A stretch of 36,356 bases of DNA, taken from the NCBI GenBank assembly GCA_002747105.1, contig PDSY01000001.1, positions 1 through 36,356 of the forward strand. The letters run 5' to 3'. The position numbers were made by a program, and so were the translations under genes. Each line of letters starts with the position of its first letter. The first letter of the stretch is position 1. The notes under the pieces were generated by a model. That model did not search any database. It was given only the letters and a program-made list of their open reading frames with translations, and was not told where the DNA came from. Shown here piece after piece: positions 1 to 10,424 of the stretch. This DNA is from Flavobacteriales bacterium (GTDB taxonomy: Bacteria > Bacteroidota > Bacteroidia > Flavobacteriales > Weeksellaceae).

Positions 1-24
1 ACTATTCCATAAACCTTAAAAAAT

Positions 25-59
25 AAACCCCGAAAAAAAATGTCCTTTTTTCGGGGTTT
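25..59. terminator. Bidirectional intrinsic terminator after uvrA
   Basis: A perfect inverted repeat with arms AAACCCCGAAAAAA (25-38) and TTTTTTCGGGGTTT (46-59) surrounds a short loop. T-rich or A-rich tracts on both sides let it work in either direction. It lies 15 nt past the uvrA stop codon. Confidence 0.85.
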
Positions 60-73
60 TTATTGAGTTGTGC

Positions 74-2905
74 TTACTTTTTCAACACTCCTTTCAAAAA
101 TTGAGCAGTAATGCTTTTTTTAGATTTGATAATTTCCTCAGGTGTTCCTTCAGCAACGATTTGACCACCATTTATTCCTCCTTCGACACCAATATCAATA
201 ATATGGTCAGCGAGCTTTATTACATCTAAATTATGTTCAATAATAATAAACGAATTTCCTTTTTCTATCAACTGCTGAATAGCATCCATGAGTACTTTTA
301 CATCCTCAAAATGCAATCCCGTTGTAGGTTCGTCCAAAATATAAAGGGTATTACCTGTCTGTCTTTTGGATAGTTCCGTAGCGAGTTTTATCCGCTGAGC
401 TTCCCCTCCCGAAAGTGTTGTAGAAGGTTGCCCCAAAGCAATATATCCCAAACCAACAGCTTGTAAGGTTTTTACTTTATTATAAATTTTCGGAATCGGT
501 TGGAAAAACTCCACCGCCTCGTTAATCGTCATTTCCAAAACATCAGAAATAGATTTTCCTTTATACCTTACCTCCAAAGTTTCTCGGTTAAATCGCTTTC
601 CATTACAAGTTTCACAATGCACATAAACATCAGGTAAGAAGTTCATTTCTATGACTTTAAGCCCTCCTCCTTGACAAGTTTCGCATCTTCCTCCTTTTAC
701 ATTAAAGGAAAATCTCCCTGCTTTGTAACCTCTAATTTTACTTTCTGGCAAATTGGCAAAAAGACTTCTAATATCAGTATAAAGTCCTGTATAAGTTGCT
801 GGGTTCGACCTCGGTGTTCTACCAATAGGCGCTTGATCTACATCTACAATTTTATCAATATTTTCTAATCCTTCAATTGATTGATAAGGCAAAGGTTTCT
901 TGACCGCTCTATAAAAATGATGATTTAAAATCGGGTACAAAGTACCGTTAATCAGCGAAGATTTCCCACTTCCCGATACGCCTGTAACCACGACTAATTT
1001 TCCCAAAGGAACATCTAAATCAACATTTTTGAGGTTGTTTCCTTTCGCTCCTTTTAAGAGTATATGTTTTCCATTTCCCGCTCGTCTTTGATTAGGAATA
1101 GCAATTTCTTTTTGACCATTAATATACTGAGCCGTTGTTGTATCTGCTTTCAATAAAGCTTTTGGACTTCCTTGCCAAAGAATTTCTCCACCGTGTTTCC
1201 CCGCTCTTGGTCCTATGTCAATAATATGGTCGGATTGCAAAATCATATCTTCATCGTGTTCCACCACCAAAACCGAATTGCCTAAATCTCGTAAATTCTT
1301 TAACGAACTGATAAGTCTTTCGTTATCTCGCTGGTGCAAACCAATTGAAGGTTCGTCCAAAATATATAAGACATTCACCAACTGGGAACCGATTTGAGTA
1401 GCCAAACGAATCCGCTGAGATTCTCCTCCAGAAAGTGTTTTTGAACTTCTATTTAAACTCAAATAATCCAAACCTACATCTAATAAAAACTGAAGCCGAG
1501 TTTTGATTTCTTTTAAAATTTCTTTTGCAATAATCGATTGAGCATCAGAGAATTTATCTTCAATTTCTATCAACCAATCTTTGAGTTCAGAAAGACTCAT
1601 TGCATTGACCTCCGCAATGTTTTTTCCATCAATTTTAAAACTCAAACTCGATGCTTGTAACCTCGCTCCATGACAAGATGGACAAACTTCCTCACTTGTA
1701 AAATGCCTTTCCAATAAAGTGGCATTGTAGTTAGCCTTTTGCTCAATCATTTGCTCAATGGTAGCAACTAAACCTTTAAACTTTATTTTTATTTTTTTGG
1801 TGATTCCAGCATGAGGCATTTTTTTCACTTTCTCCACCTCTATTCCATGATAAATTGCATTGATGATTTTTGGCGATAAATCTTGAAAAGGCGTGGTCAT
1901 TTTTTCATCAAAATACTCGAAAATTTGTTCCAAAATATTCGAAAGCCATTTTTTAGATTTAATATCCTGAAGTGGCAATAAAGCTTTTTCTATTGGAAAT
2001 TGTGTTTTTTCTACAAATAAACCTGTATTGACTTTTTTTATCATTCCTAAGCCCTTACATCTTTTACAATTTCCCTTTGGCGAATTAAAAGAAAAGGTAT
2101 TAGGTTCGGGTAAAGCCAAGGCATTTCCTGTATCTTCGTCCATTAAATTTTTAGAAAAATACTGCACTTCATCTTGTCCCAAAACCTGAATTCCCACAAT
2201 TCCTTCTCCCATTTCCAGAGCTGTCCTTAAGGATTTTGCCATTCGGTTTTCCATCGAAGGTTCACCGACTATCCAACGATCAATGACAATATCAATATCA
2301 TGGGTTTTATATCGGTCAAGTTTTAAATCGTACTCTATTTCTTGTAATTCTCCATCAATTCTGGCGTGTCCGTAGCCCTTTTTAGCCATCTGAACGAATA
2401 ACTCGTGATAATGTCCTTTCCTCGCTTTAATCACAGGAGCAAGGAGCATTACCTTTTGTCCATCATATTGGTTTTGAATGGTTTCTAAAATTTGTTCTTC
2501 TGTATAACTAATCAGTTTTTTTCCAGAATGCACCGAATACGCATCGGCAACACGAGCGTACAATAATCTTAAAAAATCGTATAATTCGGTAATTGTTCCT
2601 ACGGTAGAACGAGGATTTTTGTTGGTGGTTTTTTGTTCAATGGCGATTACTGGTGACAAACCTTCAATTTTATCAACATCGGGTCTTTCTAAACCTCCTA
2701 AAAACTGACGAGCATACGCCGAAAAAGTTTCTATATACCGTCTCTGACCCTCAGCAAAAATAGTATCAAAAGCCAAAGAAGACTTTCCGCTCCCTGAAAG
2801 CCCTGTAACAACAACCAACTGATTACGAGGGATTTTAACATCAATATTTTTTAAATTATGCTCCCTTGCTCCAAAAATCTCTATATATTCTTGCATTTCG
2901 CTCAT
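74..2905 (-). CDS. uvrA: Excinuclease ABC subunit A (UvrA)
   Basis: UvrA is the damage-recognising ATPase of nucleotide excision repair; as a dimer it loads UvrB at lesions in the cytoplasm. The 943-aa product has the full two-ABC-module layout of the family. Visible are two Walker A loops (GLSGSGKSSLAF near residue 36 and GVSGSGKSSL near residue 640), two ABC signatures (LSGGESQRIRLATQ and LSGGEAQRIKLATE), two Walker B regions (YILDEPSIGLH and YILDEPTTGLH) and the zinc-binding CxxC pairs (CKRCKG, CPSCHG, and CETCQG with CETCNG). The length is normal and the gene looks intact. A second ATG three codons in (2896) is a possible alternative start. It is monocistronic, divergent from dnaK, and ends at a strong bidirectional terminator. 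Confidence 0.98.
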   Translation of the reverse strand: MSEMQEYIEIFGAREHNLKNIDVKIPRNQLVVVTGLSGSGKSSLAFDTIFAEGQRRYIETFSAYARQFLGGLERPDVDKIEGLSPVIAIEQKTTNKNPRSTVGTITELYDFLRLLYARVADAYSVHSGKKLISYTEEQILETIQNQYDGQKVMLLAPVIKARKGHYHELFVQMAKKGYGHARIDGELQEIEYDLKLDRYKTHDIDIVIDRWIVGEPSMENRMAKSLRTALEMGEGIVGIQVLGQDEVQYFSKNLMDEDTGNALALPEPNTFSFNSPKGNCKRCKGLGMIKKVNTGLFVEKTQFPIEKALLPLQDIKSKKWLSNILEQIFEYFDEKMTTPFQDLSPKIINAIYHGIEVEKVKKMPHAGITKKIKIKFKGLVATIEQMIEQKANYNATLLERHFTSEEVCPSCHGARLQASSLSFKIDGKNIAEVNAMSLSELKDWLIEIEDKFSDAQSIIAKEILKEIKTRLQFLLDVGLDYLSLNRSSKTLSGGESQRIRLATQIGSQLVNVLYILDEPSIGLHQRDNERLISSLKNLRDLGNSVLVVEHDEDMILQSDHIIDIGPRAGKHGGEILWQGSPKALLKADTTTAQYINGQKEIAIPNQRRAGNGKHILLKGAKGNNLKNVDLDVPLGKLVVVTGVSGSGKSSLINGTLYPILNHHFYRAVKKPLPYQSIEGLENIDKIVDVDQAPIGRTPRSNPATYTGLYTDIRSLFANLPESKIRGYKAGRFSFNVKGGRCETCQGGGLKVIEMNFLPDVYVHCETCNGKRFNRETLEVRYKGKSISDVLEMTINEAVEFFQPIPKIYNKVKTLQAVGLGYIALGQPSTTLSGGEAQRIKLATELSKRQTGNTLYILDEPTTGLHFEDVKVLMDAIQQLIEKGNSFIIIEHNLDVIKLADHIIDIGVEGGINGGQIVAEGTPEEIIKSKKSITAQFLKGVLKK

Positions 2906-2924
2906 ATCCTATTTTCCTGACTGG

Positions 2925-2932
2925 CAAAAATA
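2925..2932 (-). promoter_or_regulatory. Putative -7 box for uvrA
   Basis: On the minus strand this reads TATTTTTG, matching the Bacteroidota -7 consensus TAnnTTTG, 20 nt before the uvrA ATG. No clear -33 TTG is visible. The leader would be about 12-15 nt. Confidence 0.5.
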
Positions 2933-3101
2933 CGGATTATTATTGATAAATCATTTTATTTAATCTTTTAGTCCACTAAAATACTTCTTAAGTATATCAC
3001 TTAAAATATTAACAACCAAGACCTCAAATTGATTAAATAAAACAACATATTGCTTCAACCTGTTTATAAATCACAATGAAAGTTTAACAATTATTATACA
3101 G

Positions 3102-3109
3102 TAATTTTG
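3102..3109 (+). promoter_or_regulatory. Putative dnaK promoter -7 box in the uvrA-dnaK spacer
   Basis: TAATTTTG matches TAnnTTTG and would give a leader of about 150 nt before the dnaK ATG at 3261. The 355-bp spacer (2906-3260) otherwise holds only AT-rich sequence and a tandem 12-bp repeat GTGAAAATTAAA just before the gene. I see no CIRCE-type inverted repeat, so heat-shock control by HrcA is not supported here. Confidence 0.45.
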
Positions 3110-3260
3110 CTTTATCCTCTAACCAAAGACCTATATTTTGTCCTACTAAAGCTCAATAAGTTGATCTATCCTGCCAATTTGGCACACAAAATAAAATGGT
3201 ATAAAATTGGAGATGTAGAAAGTGAAAATTAAAGTGAAAATTAAAAAAAGTAATAATATT

Positions 3261-5159
3261 ATGAGTAAAATTATTGGAATTGATTTAGGTACAACCAACT
3301 CTTGTGTAGCAGTAATGGAAGGGAAAGACCCAGTGGTGATCCCAAATGCAGAAGGAAAAAGAACAACACCATCTATCATTGCATTTACGGAAGATGGAGA
3401 GCGAAAGGTGGGAGACCCAGCAAAAAGACAAGCGGTTACCAATCCACAAAAAACCATTTATTCTATCAAGAGATTTATGGGAAGTCAGTTTTCTAAATTG
3501 ACAGCAGAGGATAAAAATGTACCTTATCAATTGGTAGCAGGTACAAACGATGCCGTAAAAGTAAAAATAGACGACAGAGAATATACCGCTCAAGAAATTT
3601 CTGCAATGACACTTCAAAAAATGAAGAAAACAGCAGAAGATTATTTAGGACAAGAAGTGACGAGAGCCGTAATTACTGTTCCTGCATACTTTAACGATGC
3701 CCAAAGACAGGCAACTAAAGAAGCAGGAGAAATTGCAGGTCTTAAAGTAGAAAGAATCATCAACGAGCCTACTGCCGCAGCATTGGCTTATGGATTGGAT
3801 AAGAGTGACAAAGAACAAAAAGTGGCGGTTTATGATTTAGGAGGAGGAACTTTTGATATCTCTATATTAGATCTTGGAGATGGCGTTTTTGAAGTACTTT
3901 CTACCAATGGGGACACACACCTTGGAGGAGATGACTTTGATAATGTAATCATCAATTGGTTAGCAGAAGAGTTTAAAGCTGAAGAGCAAGTAGATTTAAA
4001 AGCTGATCCTATTGCACTTCAAAGATTGAAAGAAGCAGCAGAAAAAGCAAAAATCGAATTATCTGCATCTCCACAGACGGAAATCAACTTACCTTATATC
4101 ACAGCAACAGCATCAGGTCCTAAACACTTGGTTAAAACTTTATCAAGAGCGAAGTTTGAGCAATTGTCAGCTGATTTAGTAAGAAGATCTATGGAGCCTT
4201 GTAAAAAAGCATTAAACGATGCAGGACTTTCTGTAAGTGATATCGATGAAGTGATTTTAGTAGGAGGTTCTACAAGAATCCCAATTATCCAAGAAGAAGT
4301 AGAAAAATTCTTCGGTAAAAAGCCATCAAAAGGAGTGAATCCAGATGAAGTAGTTGCCGTAGGTGCAGCCATCCAAGGAGGAGTATTGACAGGAGATGTA
4401 AAAGATGTATTATTATTAGATGTAACACCTCTTTCTTTAGGAATTGAAACAATGGGTTCTGTATTTACTAAATTAATTGATGCGAATACCACTATCCCAA
4501 CTAAAAAATCTGAGGTATTCTCTACCGCAGCGGATAATCAACCAGCAGTAACGATTAGAGTAGGACAAGGAGAAAGACCAATGTTCAACGATAATAAGGA
4601 AATTGGTAGATTTGAATTAACAGATATTCCACCAGCACCAAGAGGAGTTCCTCAAATTGAAGTAACTTTTGATATTGATGCAAATGGTATATTACATGTT
4701 TCAGCGAAAGATAAGGGAACAGGAAAAGAACAATCGATTAAAATTCAAGCCTCTTCAGGTCTTTCTGATGAAGAAATCGAAAAGATGAAGAAAGAAGCGC
4801 AAGAAAACGCTTCAGCAGATGCTAAAAGAAAAGAAGAAGCAGACCTTATCAACAAAGCAGATGGTTTAATCTTCCAAACTGAAAAGCAATTGAAAGAATT
4901 TGGAGATAAATTATCAGCAGATAAGAAATCAGCAATTGAAACGGCTCACTCAGAATTGAAAACGGCTTACGAAGCAAAAGATATGGAAGCGATTAAAACC
5001 AAAACCGAGGCATTAGATGCAGCGTGGATGGCAGCTTCTGAGGAATTGTACAAAGCTCAAGCAGAAGCTAATCCACAAGCAGGTGCAGAGCAAGCACAAG
5101 GTGGAGGAAACGATGCTGGAGATAATGTAGAAGATGCAGACTTCGAAGAAGTGAAGTAA
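3261..5159 (+). CDS. dnaK: Molecular chaperone DnaK (Hsp70)
   Basis: DnaK is the ATP-driven Hsp70 chaperone that works in the cytosol with DnaJ and GrpE. The 632-aa product begins [20 protein letters not shown], the standard DnaK N-terminus with the phosphate-1 loop. It continues with the ATPase-domain motifs [25 protein letters not shown] and [11 protein letters not shown], then the substrate-binding domain ([16 protein letters not shown]) and an acidic tail ending [11 protein letters not shown]. The ATG at 3261 is chosen because homology starts there; an in-frame GTG at 3222 would add 13 lysine-rich residues encoded by a tandem 12-bp repeat, which is not family-like. dnaJ and grpE are not next to it. 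A hairpin terminator follows. Confidence 0.99.
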   Translation: MSKIIGIDLGTTNSCVAVMEGKDPVVIPNAEGKRTTPSIIAFTEDGERKVGDPAKRQAVTNPQKTIYSIKRFMGSQFSKLTAEDKNVPYQLVAGTNDAVKVKIDDREYTAQEISAMTLQKMKKTAEDYLGQEVTRAVITVPAYFNDAQRQATKEAGEIAGLKVERIINEPTAAALAYGLDKSDKEQKVAVYDLGGGTFDISILDLGDGVFEVLSTNGDTHLGGDDFDNVIINWLAEEFKAEEQVDLKADPIALQRLKEAAEKAKIELSASPQTEINLPYITATASGPKHLVKTLSRAKFEQLSADLVRRSMEPCKKALNDAGLSVSDIDEVILVGGSTRIPIIQEEVEKFFGKKPSKGVNPDEVVAVGAAIQGGVLTGDVKDVLLLDVTPLSLGIETMGSVFTKLIDANTTIPTKKSEVFSTAADNQPAVTIRVGQGERPMFNDNKEIGRFELTDIPPAPRGVPQIEVTFDIDANGILHVSAKDKGTGKEQSIKIQASSGLSDEEIEKMKKEAQENASADAKRKEEADLINKADGLIFQTEKQLKEFGDKLSADKKSAIETAHSELKTAYEAKDMEAIKTKTEALDAAWMAASEELYKAQAEANPQAGAEQAQGGGNDAGDNVEDADFEEVK

Positions 5160-5191
5160 GTTTGATTAGAAACAATCACTAAAATTATAGT

Positions 5192-5226
5192 AAATCGTAG
5201 TAAATGAAATGTTTACTGCGATTTTT
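5192..5226 (+). terminator. Intrinsic terminator of dnaK
   Basis: Arms AAATCGTAGTAAA (5192-5204) and TTTACTGCGATTT (5212-5224) pair with one U-G wobble on the plus-strand RNA and are followed by TTTTTG. It lies 33 nt after the dnaK stop. The rest of 5227-5377 shows nothing recognisable. Confidence 0.75.
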
Positions 5227-5377
5227 GTTTTTTGGTCATTATATTTACGAAAAATTTTAGGCTCAAATCCTGCAATGATACATAAAATTGATAATGACAA
5301 TCAAGTATCACCAAACTCAAATGCACTACACAAAAAGGTTGGGAATTGTGTTATTTGAATAGAATAGATGATTTTTA

Positions 5378-6673
5378 CTATTGTAAAGTTTTCTTTATTA
5401 TCTTATCAAAAGCGTTAGATTTTATAAAACTGTATCTTTTTTTATTCACTTGAATTTTTTCTAAAAATCCTAATTCTACTAATTTTTTCAAATCCATTCT
5501 TGCAGTATAATTAGAAATCTGAAATCTATTTTCTATATCTTTAATACTTAAAACTCTATCGGAATCATCATATAATAATTTTAAAATTTGAGCAGTTCGT
5601 TCATTAATTTCAGGAATTTTCATAAAACGCCCTGATTGATAAACTTCTTTTTGCTTTTTATAAATATAATCTTTTAATGAATAATAGGCTTTTTCCATCG
5701 TTTTAAGATGATAAGTGATAAAATAACTTAAATCATTCTCATCTTTTTCAGTATATAAATAAGATTTTTCATATTGATTTTTCGTATCTTTTATAATTCT
5801 TGAAATGGATAAATATTCTGTCAGCCAATATCCTTTTTTAAGCATATACCAATAAAATAATGCTCTCGCAGTTCGTCCATTTCCGTCAGTAAAAGGATGA
5901 ATCCAGCCTATCATAAAATGGATGATACACCCTTTAATGATAGGGTGAATAAATTTTTCAGTATCATTATTAAAGAAAAAACAAATATCTTCTATTAGTT
6001 TTTCTAATTCCTTTTGTGGTGGTGGCATATGTACAATTTCAGCTTGTGTATAATTTACCACACGAACATCATCACTTTTTCTAAAAGCCCCTTCTTCCTG
6101 ACTACTATCCAATGTATTATTTGTAATAAGTTTGTGAATTTCCAACAAATTTTCAGGTGTTAAATCCTTATCTTTATGCTGAACAATATGTTTCATTGTA
6201 ATATAATTGTTCATAATCATTAAGTCAGATTTGTTTTTTGGCTTTTTCTCCAAACGAATCATCTCTTTTGCCTTTTTTCGTGTGGTATTTGCACCCTCCA
6301 TTTGGCTACTTGAAATAGATTCTTCAATCAAGGAACTAATGATGTATTTTGTTTTATCTGTTTCTGCAATTCCGATATTACTTCCGAGCGTTCCTCCAAA
6401 GTGCATATCAAATAAATGTAATGCTTGTTGAATAAAATCCGTCACCATAAATTGAAATGAATACTTTCCAAAATCAAGTTTTTTAGCATTTAATCTTCGG
6501 TGTAATTTTATCGCACTCCATAATTTTTCAGGAACATAAGACTTTGATTTATATTTCACTTTATCCCAAAAAAGGTAGTCGTTCTGAATTTTTTTTAAAA
6601 GTCCATTTTCTTGAATTTCAACAAGTAACGAAATAATTTCTTTTTTATCAATATATTTAGGAGCATCTTCCAT
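5378..6673 (-). CDS. Fic-family protein (putative AMP transferase) with C-terminal winged helix
   Basis: Fic enzymes move AMP (or related groups) from a nucleotide onto hydroxyl side chains of target proteins. The 431-aa product contains the complete catalytic motif HPFTDGNGRTAR (about residues 259-270), with the catalytic His and anion-hole region intact. Upstream, SSQMEG near residue 122 fits the inhibitory (S/T)xxxE(G/N) helix, so this looks like a class II, self-inhibited Fic protein. The last 70 residues look like a winged helix-turn-helix, the common 'Fic/DOC N-terminal plus HTH' architecture of chromosomal Fic proteins. The ATG at 6673 is preferred; an upstream ATG at 6703 lies on the other side of the likely -7 box (6693-6700) and could not be on its transcript. 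There is no partner antitoxin gene. It stands next to a decayed restriction gene. The cellular target cannot be predicted. Confidence 0.92.
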   Translation of the reverse strand: MEDAPKYIDKKEIISLLVEIQENGLLKKIQNDYLFWDKVKYKSKSYVPEKLWSAIKLHRRLNAKKLDFGKYSFQFMVTDFIQQALHLFDMHFGGTLGSNIGIAETDKTKYIISSLIEESISSSQMEGANTTRKKAKEMIRLEKKPKNKSDLMIMNNYITMKHIVQHKDKDLTPENLLEIHKLITNNTLDSSQEEGAFRKSDDVRVVNYTQAEIVHMPPPQKELEKLIEDICFFFNNDTEKFIHPIIKGCIIHFMIGWIHPFTDGNGRTARALFYWYMLKKGYWLTEYLSISRIIKDTKNQYEKSYLYTEKDENDLSYFITYHLKTMEKAYYSLKDYIYKKQKEVYQSGRFMKIPEINERTAQILKLLYDDSDRVLSIKDIENRFQISNYTARMDLKKLVELGFLEKIQVNKKRYSFIKSNAFDKIIKKTLQ

Positions 6674-6692
6674 AACAATTTGTTTTAAAACA

Positions 6693-6700
6693 CAAAAATA
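6693..6700 (-). promoter_or_regulatory. Putative -7 box for the Fic gene
   Basis: Minus-strand TATTTTTG matches TAnnTTTG, 20 nt before the ATG at 6673. Its position inside the longer open frame is the main reason for choosing the shorter start. Confidence 0.5.
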
Positions 6701-6703
6701 CAT

Positions 6704-6740
6704 AAAAATTGCGAGATTTTAACAAAATCTCGCAATTTTT
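6704..6740 (-). terminator. Perfect 17-bp hairpin terminator
   Basis: Arms 6704-6720 and 6724-6740 (AAAAATTGCGAGATTTT and its exact complement) flank a 3-nt loop. It sits 10 nt after the stop of the restriction-enzyme remnant and directly upstream of the Fic -7 box, so it separates the two. The terminator is undamaged although its gene is wrecked. Confidence 0.85.
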
Positions 6741-6749
6741 ACTTTTTTT

Positions 6750-7362
6750 TCAATCCTCAACAATCCCAATTTCCTCCTCCATCAATCCATACAATTTATA
6801 AACCGTAGTATCAATTTGTTTGTCGGTTTGTGTGATTTGCATTTGGATACAGGCGGCTTTTTCTTGCATTTCTAAAAAGAAATCTTCCCACTCGGTTTTC
6901 TCTGAAAGTGAGAGTTTTATTTTCTTCTTTTTGAGTTCCTTTACAAACTCGGCAAAAGACAACAAATACCAATTCTATAACTTTTTGGGTAATTTCTCTA
7001 ACTCCTCAAATTTTCGCTGAATAGTTCTTACAAATTTACCACTAACTTCTTGTAAATTTTTATGGAATTATAGCATTTGCTAAGAATATTTATTAAAGGT
7101 TGCATATCTACTTGAAAAATATTTCCTTGCATTTTTCCTTTATATTTTAACCAAAACTTAATTAAAGTTAAGTTCAAAATAGAAACTAAATAACTTAAAT
7201 CAACTCTTTCAGTTTTTATTATATTGAATATTCTATTTACATAACAATCAACAAAACTAAAAGAAGGTTTTTGACATTTTCTAATTGACGAATTTTATTT
7301 CCTAAAAATATTTTTTCATCTCTTGACCTATGAAGTCCATAAGGTTTATTTGCTGATGTTTT
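6750..7362 (-). pseudogene. Degenerate C-terminus of a type IIG restriction-modification enzyme
   Basis: Type IIG (Eco57I-like) enzymes join an adenine methyltransferase, an endonuclease and a TaqI-like specificity domain in one chain. Reading the minus strand in shifting frames recovers their C-terminus in order: TSANKPYGLHRSRDEKIFLG (7360 downward), then PSFSFVDCYVNRIFNIIKTE, then LIKFWLKYKGKMQGN and a VDMQPLINI stretch typical of the specificity domain, then LANAIIP, then KLPKKL with a stop, and finally the open 71-codon piece (6965-6750) ending VYKLYGLMEEEIGIVED, the usual C-terminal signature. At least three frameshifts and an in-frame stop separate the pieces. The upstream methyltransferase and nuclease parts are missing: the remnant begins exactly at the stop codon of the lipid kinase gene. 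It cannot encode a working enzyme. The family name rests on motif memory, not a search. Confidence 0.85.
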
Positions 7363-8214
7363 TTAAACCAAAATATTCAAACTCTTAGGTAAAACTTTTA
7401 TGTGAATTGGAGAAAGTATTTTTCTAAAATCTCCATCGATATGCCAATTTTCGGTATTGACTTCAAAATCTACTTCCGACACTTGTAAATAAGTCGTGTA
7501 TTTGTCGTTTTTCAGTCTTTTGGTAAACATTCTCGAGGCAAATAAAGCCGAATAATAAGCAGGAAATTTCTTCACCAATACCAAATCTACCAAACCATCA
7601 CTTTTACTTGCCATCGGTGCGATATAAGCATTGTTTCCGAACTGCCTTGTATTGGCGATATTCAACATTAAATATTGTCCGTTATATTGTTGATATTCTT
7701 CTTTTTTAAACTGAATTCGTATCGGTTCGTATTTAAAAAATGTCTGAATAGATACCTTGACATAATTTTTTAAACCTCTACTTGTTTTTTCAAATTCTTT
7801 GACCACTTCTCCATCAAACCCTGCTCCAGAAACATTAATAGAAAAATGCTCATTGACCATAAAAGTATCTATCGCCTTGATTTTCTTTTGCTTAATCTTG
7901 GTCAGAAGCTCATCAATATCTTTTTTAAAATTCGTTTCATTAGCAAAACCATTTCCCGAACCCGCAGGAAAAATACCCAAAATTTTATTGGTATTAATCA
8001 GTTTTTGAGCCACCGAAGAAATCGTTCCATCACCACCAATAGCGACAAAAATATCGGTATTTTCAAAATTTTCATCAATAAATTTATCTGTACCTTCTAT
8101 ACTTTGCGAAATAAAATAACGCAAATTTTTCACTTTTTTTTTCAAATCCTCTATCATCTCCAAATGCTTTCCATTAGAAGAATTTGGATTGATAATAAAA
8201 ACGGTTCTATTCAT
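7363..8214 (-). CDS. Diacylglycerol/lipid kinase family protein (YegS/BmrU type)
   Basis: Members phosphorylate diacylglycerol or related membrane lipids at the inner face of the membrane. The 283-aa product starts MNRTVFIINPNSSNGK and has the nucleotide-binding motif IGGDGT (about residue 62) followed by GIFPAGSGNGFANE, both diagnostic of the DAGK catalytic domain; the C-terminal half ends with the usual LVLVKKFPAYYSA and IDGDFRK segments. The ATG at 8214 is chosen because the 17 codons upstream are just the hexamer-repeat array translated (MRLRNSLISTSISISTS). It follows gyrB with only the repeat hairpin between them, so it may be co-transcribed or insulated by that hairpin. The substrate is not predictable. 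Confidence 0.92.
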   Translation of the reverse strand: MNRTVFIINPNSSNGKHLEMIEDLKKKVKNLRYFISQSIEGTDKFIDENFENTDIFVAIGGDGTISSVAQKLINTNKILGIFPAGSGNGFANETNFKKDIDELLTKIKQKKIKAIDTFMVNEHFSINVSGAGFDGEVVKEFEKTSRGLKNYVKVSIQTFFKYEPIRIQFKKEEYQQYNGQYLMLNIANTRQFGNNAYIAPMASKSDGLVDLVLVKKFPAYYSALFASRMFTKRLKNDKYTTYLQVSEVDFEVNTENWHIDGDFRKILSPIHIKVLPKSLNILV

Positions 8215-8282
8215 TGAGGTTGAGATTGAGATTGAGGTTGAGATTAAAGAATTCCTTAACCTCAACCTTAGTCTTAGCCTTA
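8215..8282. repeat. Inverted hexamer-repeat array between gyrB and the lipid kinase gene
   Basis: Two opposed arrays of a degenerate hexamer (TGAGRT/TRAGRY) meet at a central GAATTC (8249-8254). The right arm runs onto the gyrB stop codon and the left arm onto the kinase start codon. On RNA they would fold into a hairpin of about 25-30 bp with several G-U wobbles, possibly ending gyrB transcripts. Related single arrays lie at 14673-14702 and 30442-30474. Confidence 0.8.
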
Positions 8283-8283
8283 A

Positions 8284-10224
<1,941 letters not shown>

Positions 10225-10245
10225 TTATTCGTAATAAAATACCTA

Positions 10246-10253
10246 CAAATGTA
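10246..10253 (-). promoter_or_regulatory. Putative -7 box for gyrB
   Basis: Minus-strand TACATTTG matches TAnnTTTG exactly, 28 nt before the gyrB start. Confidence 0.5.
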
Positions 10254-10374
10254 AGGCTTTTTTTTGAGCTGTGCAAGGGTGAAAAAAACTAAAGTTTCAT
10301 TGATTTTTTCAAGTTCCCTAGTATTATTTAGCACAATAAAGCATTAATAAAGAAGATTACTTTATTTAACCCAA

Positions 10375-10400
10375 CAAAGCCCCTTAAAAAAGGAGCTTTG
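10375..10400 (-). terminator. Intrinsic terminator of hemB
   Basis: Arms CAAAGCCCCTT (10375-10385) and AAGGAGCTTTG (10390-10400) pair on the minus-strand RNA with one U-G wobble and an AAAA/TTTT loop. It lies 24 nt after the hemB stop. Confidence 0.7.
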
Positions 10401-10424
10401 AGTATATTTAGCATCATTATTCTA

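Noticed and set aside
3222..3260. GTG-initiated N-terminal extension of dnaK
   Set aside because: It would add 13 Lys/Asn-rich residues encoded by a tandem 12-bp repeat. DnaK homology begins exactly at the ATG at 3261.
2906..3260. CIRCE heat-shock operator upstream of dnaK
   Set aside because: No inverted repeat of the CIRCE type is present in the spacer.
3146..3617. Open frames antisense to the 5' part of dnaK
   Set aside because: They lie opposite a highly conserved gene and have no promoter box or recognisable domains; they are shadows.
8215..8265. 17-residue N-terminal extension of the lipid kinase (MRLRNSLISTSISISTS)
   Set aside because: It is the hexamer-repeat array read as codons, not a conserved protein segment.
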